Origin: Allobaculum stercoricanis DSM 13633
GTDB lineage: Bacteria > Bacillota_I > Bacilli_A > Erysipelotrichales > Erysipelotrichaceae
Direction: 5' to 3'
DNA: 64,000 nucleotides
Assembly (NCBI RefSeq): GCF_000384195.1
Contig: NZ_KB913034.1
Coordinates: 783,479-847,478 of the forward strand
Numbering within the stretch: the first letter of the stretch is position 1; each line of letters starts with the position of its first letter. This document shows, piece after piece, positions 9,114-20,476 of this stretch. Both the position numbers and the translations under genes were made by a program. The notes under the pieces were generated by a model. That model was not told the DNA's origin. It did no database searches and saw only the letters and a list, made by a program, of their open reading frames with translations.

Positions 9114-10628
9114 ATGGCTAAATTTTTTCAGGAACCATCTAGAACGTTCGCGGAATATCTCTTAATTCCAGGGTATACAGGACCTGGAGATACTCCAGAT
9201 AAAGTAAGCTTAAAGACACCACTCGTTAAGTTTAAAAAAGGTGAAAAATCACCAATTGAATTAAATATCCCTTTAACATCTGCAGTTATGCAGTCCGTAT
9301 CTGGACCAGAACTTGCAGTTGCATTAGCGCGTGAAGGTGGTATTTCTTTCATTTACGGTAGCCAATCTATCGAAAGCGAAGCAGCAATGATTCGCCAAGT
9401 TAAAGCAACAAAAGCTGGGTTTACTGGAAGTGACTCTAATGTATCCCCAGAAGCAACATTACGTGATGTTGTAAATTTACGCCAACAGACTGGACATTCC
9501 ACAATGGCAGTTACTGATAACGGAAAACAAGACGGTATCCTTGTTGGATTAATCACATCCCGTGACTTCCGTGAATCTCGCGTAGATTTAGACAACACAA
9601 AAGTTAAAGATGTCATGACTCCATATGACAAACTTGTTGTTGGAAAAGAAGGAATCACTTTAAGTGAAGCAAACGATATTATCTGGGACAAAAAATTGAA
9701 CCAGTTACCAATCGTTGACGAAGATCGTCATTTAAAAGCATTCGTATTCCGTAAAGACTACGAACAACATAAAGAAAACCCAAATGAAGTACTTGATGAT
9801 CACAAACGTTATTTAGTAGGTGCGGGTATTAACTCTCGTGACTACAAAGACCGTGTACCAGCTTTAGTTGAAGCAGGTGCTGACGTATTAGTTATTGACT
9901 CTTCTGAAGGTTATTCTGTATGGCAAGCAGAAACTATCGCATGGATTCGTGAAAAATACGGCGATACTGTAAAAGTTGGTGCAGGAAACGTTGTTGATGA
10001 AGATGGATTTAGATTCTTAGCAGACGCTGGTGCTGACTTCATTAAAATTGGTATCGGTGGTGGATCCATCTGTATCACTCGTGAACAAAAAGGTATCGGA
10101 CGTGGTCAAGCAACAGCAACGATCGAAGTTGCAAAAGCTCGTGATGCTTACTATGAAGAAACTGGAGTATATATTCCATTATGTTCCGATGGTGGTATCG
10201 TTCAAGACTACCATATGACTTTAGCTCTTGCGTTTGGTGCTGACTTTGTTATGTTAGGTCGCTACTTTGCACGCTTTAAAGAATCTCCAAGTAAGATTGT
10301 TACAATCAACGGTTCTTACATGAAAGAATACTGGGGCGAAGGTTCCGCACGTGCTCGTAACTGGCAACGTTATGACATGGGTGGAGACAAGAAAATGTCT
10401 TTCGTTGAAGGTGTAGACTCTTATGTTCCATATGCTGGATCTTTATCTGACAACGTAAACTTAACAATTTCTAAAATTAAACACACAATGTGCAACTGTG
10501 GATTCTTAAATATCCCTGACTTCCAGAAAGATGCAAAAGTTACTCTTGTTTCTTCTGTATCCATTTCTGAAGGTGGAGCTCATGACGTATTAGTACGTGA
10601 TGACAAAATCGATTCTTCTAACCACTAA
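9114..10628 (+). CDS. guaB: IMP dehydrogenase, divergent type
   Basis: A 504-residue IMP dehydrogenase, the enzyme that oxidises IMP to XMP in the first step of GMP synthesis. The barrel is interrupted by two CBS repeats (about residues 110-240). The substrate loop S-I-C-I-T-R-E places the catalytic cysteine at position 320, within a G-I-G-G-G-S context. The flap reads [11 protein letters not shown] instead of the Y-R-G-M-G-S usual in bacterial GuaB, and the C-terminal part is unlike the common form. I therefore call IMPDH on the barrel, CBS and cysteine loop. GMP reductase is the main alternative but normally lacks CBS domains. Strong GGAGG ribosome site. Confidence 0.85.
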   Translation: MAKFFQEPSRTFAEYLLIPGYTGPGDTPDKVSLKTPLVKFKKGEKSPIELNIPLTSAVMQSVSGPELAVALAREGGISFIYGSQSIESEAAMIRQVKATKAGFTGSDSNVSPEATLRDVVNLRQQTGHSTMAVTDNGKQDGILVGLITSRDFRESRVDLDNTKVKDVMTPYDKLVVGKEGITLSEANDIIWDKKLNQLPIVDEDRHLKAFVFRKDYEQHKENPNEVLDDHKRYLVGAGINSRDYKDRVPALVEAGADVLVIDSSEGYSVWQAETIAWIREKYGDTVKVGAGNVVDEDGFRFLADAGADFIKIGIGGGSICITREQKGIGRGQATATIEVAKARDAYYEETGVYIPLCSDGGIVQDYHMTLALAFGADFVMLGRYFARFKESPSKIVTINGSYMKEYWGEGSARARNWQRYDMGGDKKMSFVEGVDSYVPYAGSLSDNVNLTISKIKHTMCNCGFLNIPDFQKDAKVTLVSSVSISEGGAHDVLVRDDKIDSSNH

Positions 10629-10641
10629 TTACAACATTGAT

Positions 10642-10686
10642 AAGCAAGGACATTCCATGATGAAATGGAATTCCTTGCTTTTTTTA
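10642..10686 (+). terminator. Terminator of the IMPDH gene
   Basis: AAGCAAGGA and ATTCCA pair with TGGAAT and TCCTTGCTT, followed by a run of seven T residues. Confidence 0.9.
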
Positions 10687-10832
10687 GTATGTGCAAAGAT
10701 TTGTAGGAGAAAATAGATCGATTCTAGACTTCGAGTAGAAGAATCTTATATGAATGAAAGAATTGACAAATTGCCTTTGATAGAAGTAGAGAAAATGATT
10801 TAAAAACAAATAAAGAATAAAAAAACGAAAAG

Positions 10833-10875
10833 AAAACAAGCAGGTAAATGATTGATTCAAATCCCTGCTTGTTTT
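10833..10875 (-). terminator. Terminator downstream of the macro-domain gene
   Basis: AAAACAAGCAGG (10833-10844) pairs with CCTGCTTGTTTT (10864-10875). In the minus direction the T-rich side follows the stem, 43 bases past the macro-domain stop codon. Confidence 0.75.
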
Positions 10876-10917
10876 AAAAGCAAAATAGCAATGATGTTTT
10901 TGTGTGCAATCAAAACG

Positions 10918-11445
10918 CTAACGCGTAGTAGCTGTTGGATCTGGAATTTTTGTATTCAAAATGTGTTCTACAATTTGGATCGATCTAGCATCAAATAGCA
11001 CTAAATAGACAATCATGTCATGATGGTTTAGAAATTCATGAATTGTATCAACCGCAATTTGGAAAGCTTGATCGACAGGATAGCCATAAATACCAGAAGA
11101 AATCAAAGGGAATGCGATAGATTGACAATGATATTCTTGGGCGAGTTCTAGAGATGTCCGATAACATGAGGCAAGCAACTCTGCTTCATGAGCATGACCG
11201 CCCATCCAAATAGGACCAACCGTATGAAGGATATATTGACAAGGCAGATTGTATCCTTTCGTGACCTTGGTTGAGCCAGTTGAACATCCACCGAGTGTTT
11301 TACATTCAGCTAATAATCGAGGTCCGGCTTTTCGATGTATACATCCATCAACTCCACCGCCTCCAAGTAATGATGAATTTGCAGCATTAACAATTGCATC
11401 GACATGCATTTTTGTGATGTCTTGTCTAATCATCTTTAATGGCAT
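10918..11445 (-). CDS. Macro-domain protein, O-acetyl-ADP-ribose deacetylase-like
   Basis: A 175-residue single macro domain. The ligand-binding blocks are plain: D-A-I-V-N-A-A-N near the N-terminus, the [15 protein letters not shown] loop and the [12 protein letters not shown] motif. This is the MacroD/YmdB-type arrangement, which removes ADP-ribose from proteins or deacetylates O-acetyl-ADP-ribose. I chose the ATG at 11445 because a GGGGGT site precedes it by about ten bases; two earlier in-frame ATGs (11469, 11463) lack one. It lies 65 bases downstream of the phosphatase gene on the same strand and may share its transcript. No sirtuin or ADP-ribosyltransferase is nearby. Confidence 0.88.
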   Translation of the reverse strand: MPLKMIRQDITKMHVDAIVNAANSSLLGGGGVDGCIHRKAGPRLLAECKTLGGCSTGSTKVTKGYNLPCQYILHTVGPIWMGGHAHEAELLASCYRTSLELAQEYHCQSIAFPLISSGIYGYPVDQAFQIAVDTIHEFLNHHDMIVYLVLFDARSIQIVEHILNTKIPDPTATTR

Positions 11446-11510
11446 AAAAGTACTTACCCCCATAATCAAAACATTAAATAAATGAGCAAATAGATGCTTA
11501 TGGATGGAGT

Positions 11511-12089
11511 TTAAGCAAAGGGGTTATGTACATCAATTAATGTAAAAGTTTTTGTTTCTGTATCATAATCAAAAATAAAGATAATACAGTTTGCGAAACG
11601 AGAAGGAACTAAAGAAGGGTTGTCTTTTGTCCAATAGGTGACGAATTCTCGCATCGCTAAACCATGCGAAGCGGCAATTACATTGCAATGGTCTTCTTTC
11701 TCCATGATTGAACATAGCGTTGAGTTGATTCGATTGAATACTTCCATACGTCCTTCTCCATCATGTGTAGAGAAATATTCATCGTATTGATCAAAAGGTG
11801 GATGCAAGTATTCAGGTTCTCCTTCAAGAATGCCAAAATTCCATTCTTTTAAACCTTTTAAACGAATATAGGGAAGATTTGTCACAATTTCTAAAGTATC
11901 ACATGCACGTTCACTTGAAGATGAATAGGCGTGATCGAACTGAAATGGCAAGTCATCAAGGAATGGTTTTACAGTTTTTGCTTGCTGTATGCCAAGGGGA
12001 GTAAGGGGGGAATCAACAACGCCTTGGAATTTTCCACGCAAGTTAAAAAGAGTTTGACCATGACGCATAAGCACAAGTTTTTTAATCAT
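11511..12089 (-). CDS. Histidine phosphatase family protein
   Basis: A 192-residue phosphoglycerate mutase-like phosphatase. The L-M-R-H-G-Q-T motif carries the phospho-accepting histidine at residue 10, the second arginine is in S-S-S-E-R-A, a G-I-L-E-G-E block follows and the second histidine is in A-A-S-H-G-L-A-M-R. The family includes phosphatases of sugar phosphates, cobalamin intermediates and others; the substrate cannot be told here. The ATG follows AAGAGG. It is the upstream gene of a likely two-gene unit with the macro-domain gene. Confidence 0.85.
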   Translation of the reverse strand: MIKKLVLMRHGQTLFNLRGKFQGVVDSPLTPLGIQQAKTVKPFLDDLPFQFDHAYSSSSERACDTLEIVTNLPYIRLKGLKEWNFGILEGEPEYLHPPFDQYDEYFSTHDGEGRMEVFNRINSTLCSIMEKEDHCNVIAASHGLAMREFVTYWTKDNPSLVPSRFANCIIFIFDYDTETKTFTLIDVHNPFA

Positions 12090-12122
12090 ATTAACCTCTT
12101 TCTAGCAAAATGGATGAATTGA

Positions 12123-12599
12123 TCCATGCTATACCATTATTAGGGATTGGTCACAACGAGGCAACGTGCCAACTTTGAAAAATATGTGAATTGTTGATTA
12201 GATTAAAAGTGAATTGATGCAATAGACTCAGTTCACAATAATGTTGGAAGAAAATCGAAAGAATCTTAGAAGACGAAAAAAATAAATAAGACTAGATATA
12301 GATCAAGAATATCTTTAACAGGTGAAAATTAAATATGATCAATTGTAACGTCGCTTGATGTAAAGAAAAGTAAAAGATAGAGTAAAAAAACAAAAATAAA
12401 GAGAATAAAGTGAAGGGTATATCAATAGAATTTAAAAAGAAAAGAATGGATCATACAGATATTCAATCTATAAAATGATTGGATGCGGCTGTAATCGATT
12501 ACAGTACGAAATAAAATAGATAATAACGCCATTTAAAGGACAGTGTTTTGCGATCAAAAAAGAAAATGCGAATTTTGTGAGAAAAAAGTAAAATTATGG
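12123..12599. other. AT-rich spacer upstream of the rRNA operon
   Basis: About 480 bases with no supportable gene on either strand. The only striking structure is a perfect 16-base palindrome, CTGTAATCGATTACAG, at 12489-12504, about 100 bases upstream of the rRNA promoter. It is probably rRNA upstream region. Confidence 0.5.
12489..12504. repeat. Perfect 16-bp palindrome upstream of rrn
   Basis: CTGTAATCGATTACAG reads the same on both strands. It lies about 96 bases before the -35 box of the rRNA promoter in otherwise unstructured sequence, a position that would suit a regulator-binding site. No T-run follows, so it is not a terminator. Confidence 0.5.
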
Positions 12600-12628
12600 T
12601 TGACTTTCGGATTTGCAAAACGTATTAT
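12600..12628 (+). promoter_or_regulatory. rRNA operon promoter
   Basis: TTGACT and TATTAT separated by exactly 17 bases, about 180 bases before the 16S start. Spacing and hexamers are near consensus, as expected for an rRNA promoter. Confidence 0.85.
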
Positions 12629-12669
12629 TAACGAGCGTTGTGAACGAGGCAAACGAGTTCACAAACAGA

Positions 12670-12686
12670 TGGCTCTTTGAAAACTC
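12670..12686 (+). promoter_or_regulatory. boxA antitermination site and 16S processing arm
   Basis: TGGCTCTTTGAAAACT matches the boxA sequence found in Firmicutes rRNA leaders, where Nus factors bind. The adjoining AAAACTCAATGACA is the reverse complement of a segment at about 14371-14386 just after 16S, so it also forms the RNase III processing stem. Confidence 0.75.
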
Positions 12687-12807
12687 AATGACAGACAATT
12701 CAAATTCGATAAAAATTATACAACGTCGATTCTGAACAAAAACACTTAATATACTTCAATATATCATTTCACGAAATAAATAAACGCAAATGCGTTTGAG
12801 TCAATAT

Positions 12808-14335
<1,528 letters not shown>

Positions 14336-14599
14336 TAAGGAGAAAGTACAAGGGAAGAGTTAAGTGAGTTTGTCATTGAGTTTTGGAAGAGCGATCTTCC
14401 AAGGTGAGAGAGGGAGACCTTGATCATCAACCATCGATCTTTGAAAAACGAATGATCAGTATAAGACATAACAGAAGGTCTGACGTAAGTTGTAGAAAAC
14501 ATTACGAAGGTAATCAGAAAAGATAAACCAAGTCAGAAAAACAGTAAACAGTTCTTATAGTGTAAAAAACAATCTCGAAACAAGCATATTTTGAAATTA
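14336..14599 (+). other. 16S-23S internal spacer without tRNA
   Basis: A spacer of about 264 bases. I find no tRNA cloverleaf. Its 5' part pairs with the 16S leader. The segment at 14440-14466 is the reverse complement, with one or two changes, of 17523-17546, giving the 23S processing stem; it contains CTTTGAAAAAC, a second boxA-like sequence. Confidence 0.8.
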
Positions 14600-17472
<2,873 letters not shown>

Positions 17473-17559
17473 ATTCGAGAGTATAAGAAAAAAGGTAACT
17501 GTAACAGTTATGTAAATACTGGTCTTCGTTTTTGAAAGATCGATGGAACAATTCAATAG

Positions 17560-17664
17560 TACAGTGGCGATAGCGGATGGGTCACACCTGATCCCATTTC
17601 GAACTCAGAAGTTAAGCCATCTAGCGCCGACGATAGTGAATGCGAAAATAGGAAGCCGCTGGAC
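17560..17664 (+). rRNA. rrf: 5S ribosomal RNA
   Basis: Contains the conserved CCCATTTCGAACTCAGAAGTTAAG-type core in helix II/III and a closing helix in which CAGTGGC pairs with GCCGCTG. At about 105 bases it is shorter than usual, because the helix IV/V arm is reduced; this is common in this part of the Firmicutes/Mollicutes lineage. Confidence 0.9.
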
Positions 17665-17671
17665 AAAGAAA

Positions 17672-17695
17672 AACTGCCTTGATATGAGGCAGTTT
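17672..17695 (+). terminator. rRNA operon terminator
   Basis: AACTGCCT pairs with AGGCAGTT around a seven-base loop and is followed by a run of T residues. Confidence 0.92.
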
Positions 17696-17813
17696 TTTTA
17701 GTTAGATAAACATGAAGTAAACTTTTTATTGTATAGGGATCATTAGAGGAACACTACTTAGCAGGGAGGATAGATTTCTAAAGTTGTATTATCAATACAA
17801 CAAAAAAAGCCGA

Positions 17814-18017
17814 CTACCCATCGACTTTTTCTTCTGGTAAATATTTAGCAATGAATTCTTTCATGAATTCATTTACTGCAGCGTTTTGAGATACACCAGC
17901 GATCTCACAAGCTTTTTTGAATTGGTCAGCTGTTGTTTGATGAGTAGTGAAACTTTTACGGATAATCCCCATCTTTGCTTGATACTTTTTAGTTGCTTTT
18001 GTTTGCGCGTTTGCCAT
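17814..18017 (-). CDS. Small ribbon-helix-helix-like DNA-binding protein
   Basis: A 67-residue basic protein with an AAGGAG site 13 bases before its ATG. The order is a lysine-rich N-terminus, a short strand-like R-K-S-F-T-T-H, then two predicted helices (about 29-41 and 45-60) with the turn A-G-V-S-Q-N. That plan resembles Arc/MetJ ribbon-helix-helix regulators of plasmids and mobile elements. I do not recognise a named family. It partly overlaps the 3' end of the membrane-peptide gene upstream on the same strand, so the two may be translated together. The partner of such regulators is often a toxin or a replication gene. Confidence 0.6.
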   Translation of the reverse strand: MANAQTKATKKYQAKMGIIRKSFTTHQTTADQFKKACEIAGVSQNAAVNEFMKEFIAKYLPEEKVDG

Positions 18018-18132
18018 AGATTTTTCTTAACTCCTTTGTTGCGTGTTTTAGTTCTTTTAATCCATCGGAAAATAAGATGCATCCGCATAGAAATAGCAAT
18101 ACGGACATGACAATTACATGTTGTTGTGTCAT
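17989..18132 (-). CDS. Putative 47-residue membrane peptide
   Basis: One hydrophobic helix (about residues 5-21, V-I-V-M-S-V-L-L-F-L-C-G-C-I-L-F) followed by a charged, lysine-rich C-terminal helix. It ends 29 bases inside the ribbon-helix-helix gene. The start is uncertain: the ATG at 18132 gives 47 residues and one at 18174 gives 61; neither has a strong ribosome site. The design is that of small membrane toxins or phage holin-like peptides, but I have no family match. Confidence 0.4.
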   Translation of the reverse strand: MTQQHVIVMSVLLFLCGCILFSDGLKELKHATKELRKIYGKRANKSN

Positions 18133-18189
18133 AGTTTGATTAGAGTGAGTAACATATAAAGTAGGGAGGGGCATTGTCCCTTTATCTTA

Positions 18190-18340
18190 GCGATGAAGAA
18201 GGATGATTCCAGCGATTGTATCGATTAAGCTCGATATAGCGGTCATCCATTTAGCTTGTGCCTCAAGCTTCGTGAAGTACTCGTTGATTTCTTAGTTACT
18301 TACTCTTTTTACCTCTTTTGTCTATCTTTACTATAGCAAA
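18190..18340. other. Broken small membrane peptide frame and promoter area
   Basis: On the minus strand an open stretch without a clear start reads E-I-N-E-Y-F-T-K-L-E-A-Q-A-K-W then M-T-A-I-S-S-L-I-D-T-I-A-G-I-I-L-L-H-R before a stop near 18194. It ends in a hydrophobic segment like the one in the peptide at 18397-18480. It may be the tail of a lost gene or a 19-residue membrane peptide. Confidence 0.3.
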
Positions 18341-18396
18341 GTATAAATATTATTTTTTATAAAAATAAGCACTAACATATTTAAGGAGCTAACAGT

Positions 18397-18480
18397 ATGA
18401 AACAATTGTATAAAGACCTTTTTGAGATTGCCTTTTATATTGCGGGGATCATCTTAGCAATCCTCGTTCTATTCAAATAG
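18397..18480 (+). CDS. 27-residue membrane peptide, possible type I toxin
   Basis: The ATG at 18397 follows AAGGAG at a good distance. The product has a short N-terminal charged part (M-K-Q-L-Y-K-D-L), then one hydrophobic helix (I-A-F-Y-I-A-G-I-I-L-A-I-L-V-L) and ends F-K. Size and layout resemble type I toxins of the Fst/TxpA kind and other small membrane peptides, but it is not recognisably one of them. TATAGCAAAGTATAAAT upstream may contain its promoter. I see no clear antisense RNA promoter; a hairpin follows at 18621-18646. Confidence 0.45.
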   Translation: MKQLYKDLFEIAFYIAGIILAILVLFK

Positions 18481-18620
18481 TTGATAGGATGAAATTGCAT
18501 TTTTCCAAAAAGTGAATAAGGCGAATATTAAAAACGTTCGCGTCTTCTATAAAGCTAGAATTAAAGAATTCAAATGTGATCCGTCAAACAATGCAAGAAA
18601 TTATTGATTAAGCAAAAGAT

Positions 18621-18646
18621 AAAGGACAGGCATGAGCTTGTCCTTT
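18621..18646 (+). terminator. Hairpin downstream of the small peptide
   Basis: AAAGGACA pairs with TGTCCTTT around GGCATGAGCT. There is no T-run of full strength after it, so it may be a weak terminator. Confidence 0.5.
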
Positions 18647-18804
18647 AATATTGCAAAATAAACTGAATAAGGAAGCAACATAAAAATGTCTCCAGCTAGA
18701 GACCTTTTCATATGTACAAGTTCCGTAGAATACTTTTCGTTCTTGGTGATAATTTATTTGTTAAATTAATGCACTTAATCAATGGATCAATGTAATTCTT
18801 TGCT

Positions 18805-18985
18805 TTATTCCTGTTTATTAGCTTGATCAATCACTGCTTGCGTTGCATTGCTGAATACATCCGATTGCTTAAGGTCTAATTTTTTAACGCGTCTTTAAAG
18901 TCTTGAGTGAATTCTTTTTTATAGCGCACTGCTAAGCAGGTCATTTTTTCCATTGCTCAATATAAGCGTTTTGATCGAATGGTTG
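18805..18985 (-). pseudogene. Remnant of a small DNA-binding protein gene
   Basis: In the minus direction a frame reading Y-I-E-Q-W-K-K is followed, in shifted frames, by L-A-V-R-Y-K-K-E-F-T-Q-D-F-K-D-A-L and L-D-L-K-Q-S-D-V-F-S-N-A-T-Q-A-V-I-D. The pieces line up as one short protein of the same plan as the intact gene at 17814-18017, but at least two frame changes and a stop separate them. It looks like a decayed relative of that gene. Confidence 0.4.
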
Positions 18986-18991
18986 CCATCT

Positions 18992-19384
18992 TTAGCTTTT
19001 CTTGGTATTGCATTTTTCTTGTTTGATGAGGGATGAATAAATAATTCTAAAGATGTTGTAACTTGAAAGCACAATAGCGGTTGAGGATAAAGAAATAACA
19101 ACGATTCTTAACGTTTGCATAATCCAAATAGATGAAATATAGTAAAAAATAGCAAGGGGGCTCGCCCCTAAAGCTATATAGAGCATTATCAGAGCAGTGA
19201 TTAGATTGATTACGCTTGCCACGACGTTGATCTTTTCTGCTGATGATAAGCTCTTTTTGTTTTTTATTTTATTGACCTTCCTTAATTTTGTGCCCATTAC
19301 AGCGAGTAAAATTCAAAAAATCCAAGTTTTTGGATTGAGCAAGAAAATCAAACCACAAACTATAACTAGTGTTCTTTTGTTCAT
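18992..19384 (-). pseudogene. Membrane protein gene with an in-frame TGA
   Basis: From the ATG at 19384 the frame gives a hydrophobic start (M-N-K-R-T-L-V-I-V-C-G-L-I-F-L-L) and meets TGA at 19313-19315. The same frame continues through a second ATG at 19297 for 101 codons with two further hydrophobic segments (about I-N-L-I-T-A-L-I-M-L-Y-I-A-L and I-V-V-I-S-L-S-S-T-A-I-V-L). A single TGG to TGA change in W-I-F-x-I-L-L would explain it. Alternatively the 101-residue part is an intact gene starting at 19297, though I see no ribosome site there. Not recognised. Confidence 0.4.
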
Positions 19385-19505
19385 TACATTTTTATTAAAA
19401 TGATCAAAAAACAAGACGGAGTTACCCTCTGTGCTTTGGTGTTCTTAGGATTTTTTTAGCGGGTAATTTTTTGAGGATCTCGACCAATATCCAACAAGAA
19501 GAACA

Positions 19506-19912
19506 TTAGAATGCGATCATCATACATCCTTTGAAGGCGAGATTTACTTCATCAATCTCAATACCCGTAACCTCAGATACTCGCTTCAAATTAAAAACAT
19601 CTGGATGGGTTTGATAAAAGCTTTTTGCGACGTTATACGAAGCAACTTTTTGGACTATCTGGACCGACTCCAGGTTCGAGGAAAGCCATTCCGCGCGGCG
19701 CAAATTAGTATTCCTGCATCCACTGCTACTTCTCTTCTGTTGTCAGAATGTATTTCTTCATATACTTTTCCTTCATTAGAATCACGTTTGAATATATTTA
19801 CATTATAATCCTTGAAACAATGCTCATGTACGGTAAGGAAGCAAGCAACCGAAAACAAGAGATAGACCGCCAGCACTACACTATTCCGAACCAAAGACCA
19901 AAAGATAAGCAT
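19506..19912 (-). pseudogene. Possible frameshifted gene with N-terminal membrane helix
   Basis: Two overlapping minus-strand frames (19655-19912 and 19506-19703) appear to be halves of one coding region. The first has a membrane helix (S-V-V-L-A-V-Y-L-L-F-S-V-A-C-F-L) and a charged tail. The second continues with S-N-L-E-S-V-Q-I-V-Q-K and a helix-turn-helix-like F-N-L-K-R-V-S-E-V-T-G-I-E-I-D-E-V. No family is recognised and no ribosome site is seen, so decayed DNA is the safest reading. Confidence 0.3.
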
Positions 19913-19950
19913 TGTGGGAAAATCTAAACTTTTGGATTTTCCTACAATGC
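19909..19950. repeat. Long imperfect inverted repeat
   Basis: GCATTGTGGGAAAATC (from 19909) pairs with GATTTTCCTACAATGC (ending 19950) with one wobble, around a ten-base loop. It could be a terminator that has lost its T-run or the end of a lost mobile element. It lies close to the change from host-like to foreign sequence. Confidence 0.55.
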
Positions 19951-20042
19951 CAACTACGGCGGAATCCCTCCCACTCCTTATATCTTTCTGTATACATTGA
20001 ATTTGTATTTAGTAAAATGCAGACAACACCACGGATCGGCTT

Positions 20043-20064
20043 TTGGTTGGACAATTCCAACCAA
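20043..20064. repeat. Perfect 8-bp stem hairpin upstream of the tet(W) promoter
   Basis: TTGGTTGG and CCAACCAA flank the six bases ACAATT. No T-run follows. It sits about 90 bases before the tet(W) -35 box, near the left limit of recognisable tet DNA. Confidence 0.5.
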
Positions 20065-20154
20065 ACACCACAGCAGACAGCAGAAAACATTCTGAACGCT
20101 AGGAAGCCGGTATGATTGTTACATATAAGGGGAAGAAAAAATTCTTTTAGGTAC

Positions 20155-20183
20155 TTGCTTTCCTAAAACTGATGTGATACAAT
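20155..20183 (+). promoter_or_regulatory. tet(W) promoter
   Basis: TTGCTT (20155-20160) and TACAAT (20178-20183) with a 17-base spacer. The region beyond matches the leader layout known from ribosomal-protection tet genes. Confidence 0.75.
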
Positions 20184-20211
20184 GATTTAATCCAGAAATG
20201 GAGTAAAAAAT

Positions 20212-20235
20212 ATGCGGCAAGGTATTCTTAAATAA
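20212..20235 (+). CDS. Heptapeptide leader frame of tet(W)
   Basis: ATGCGGCAAGGTATTCTTAA reads M-R-Q-G-I-L-K then TAA after a GGAG site. The same short frame precedes tet(M) in Tn916-type elements as I remember it. Its 3' half (20222-20233) is perfectly complementary to 20307-20318, so its translation would affect folding of the leader RNA. Confidence 0.55.
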   Translation: MRQGILK

Positions 20236-20318
20236 AACTATAATCAAATAGTGGGAACAAAGGATTATGATAGCTCCTTTTGTAGGGGCTTAGTTTTTTG
20301 TACCCAATTTAAGAATAC
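20222..20318 (+). promoter_or_regulatory. Leader stem of the tet(W) transcript
   Basis: GTATTCTTAAAT (20222-20233) and ATTTAAGAATAC (20307-20318) are perfect 12-base complements enclosing the first part of the leader. This long-range stem is part of the tet attenuator RNA structure. Confidence 0.7.
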
Positions 20319-20372
20319 TTTTGCCTTATCAATTTTGACATATCCCCAAAAACAGCAATCACAAACAGGTGT

Positions 20373-20417
20373 ATGCTGTATATGTGTATGTCCGCAACTT
20401 ATAATCCCCAGTGGTAA
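20373..20417 (+). CDS. tet(W) attenuator leader peptide
   Basis: A 14-codon frame, M-L-Y-M-C-M-S-A-T-Y-N-P-Q-W, ending inside the terminator stem at 20403-20441. The tail N-P-Q-W is shared with the leader peptide of tet(M). In the accepted model, low availability of charged tRNA or slowed ribosomes lets polymerase read past the terminator, so the drug induces the gene. Confidence 0.75.
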   Translation: MLYMCMSATYNPQW

Positions 20418-20443
20418 AAGTATTTTACTGCTGGGGATTTTTA
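20403..20443 (+). terminator. Attenuator terminator upstream of tet(W)
   Basis: AATCCCCAG pairs with CTGGGGATT and the inner GTAAAA pairs with TTTTAC, followed by a short T-run. It lies wholly between promoter and gene and overlaps the leader peptide stop codon. Confidence 0.85.
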
Positions 20444-20476
20444 TGCCCTTTGGGGCTGTAAAGGGAGGACAATCAC

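Noticed and set aside
14336..14599. tRNA genes in the 16S-23S spacer
   Set aside because: No cloverleaf or T-loop sequence is found.
18921..19101. 60-codon minus-strand frame overlapping the membrane gene remnant
   Set aside because: It is out of frame with the better coding reading of the same strand and has no family match.
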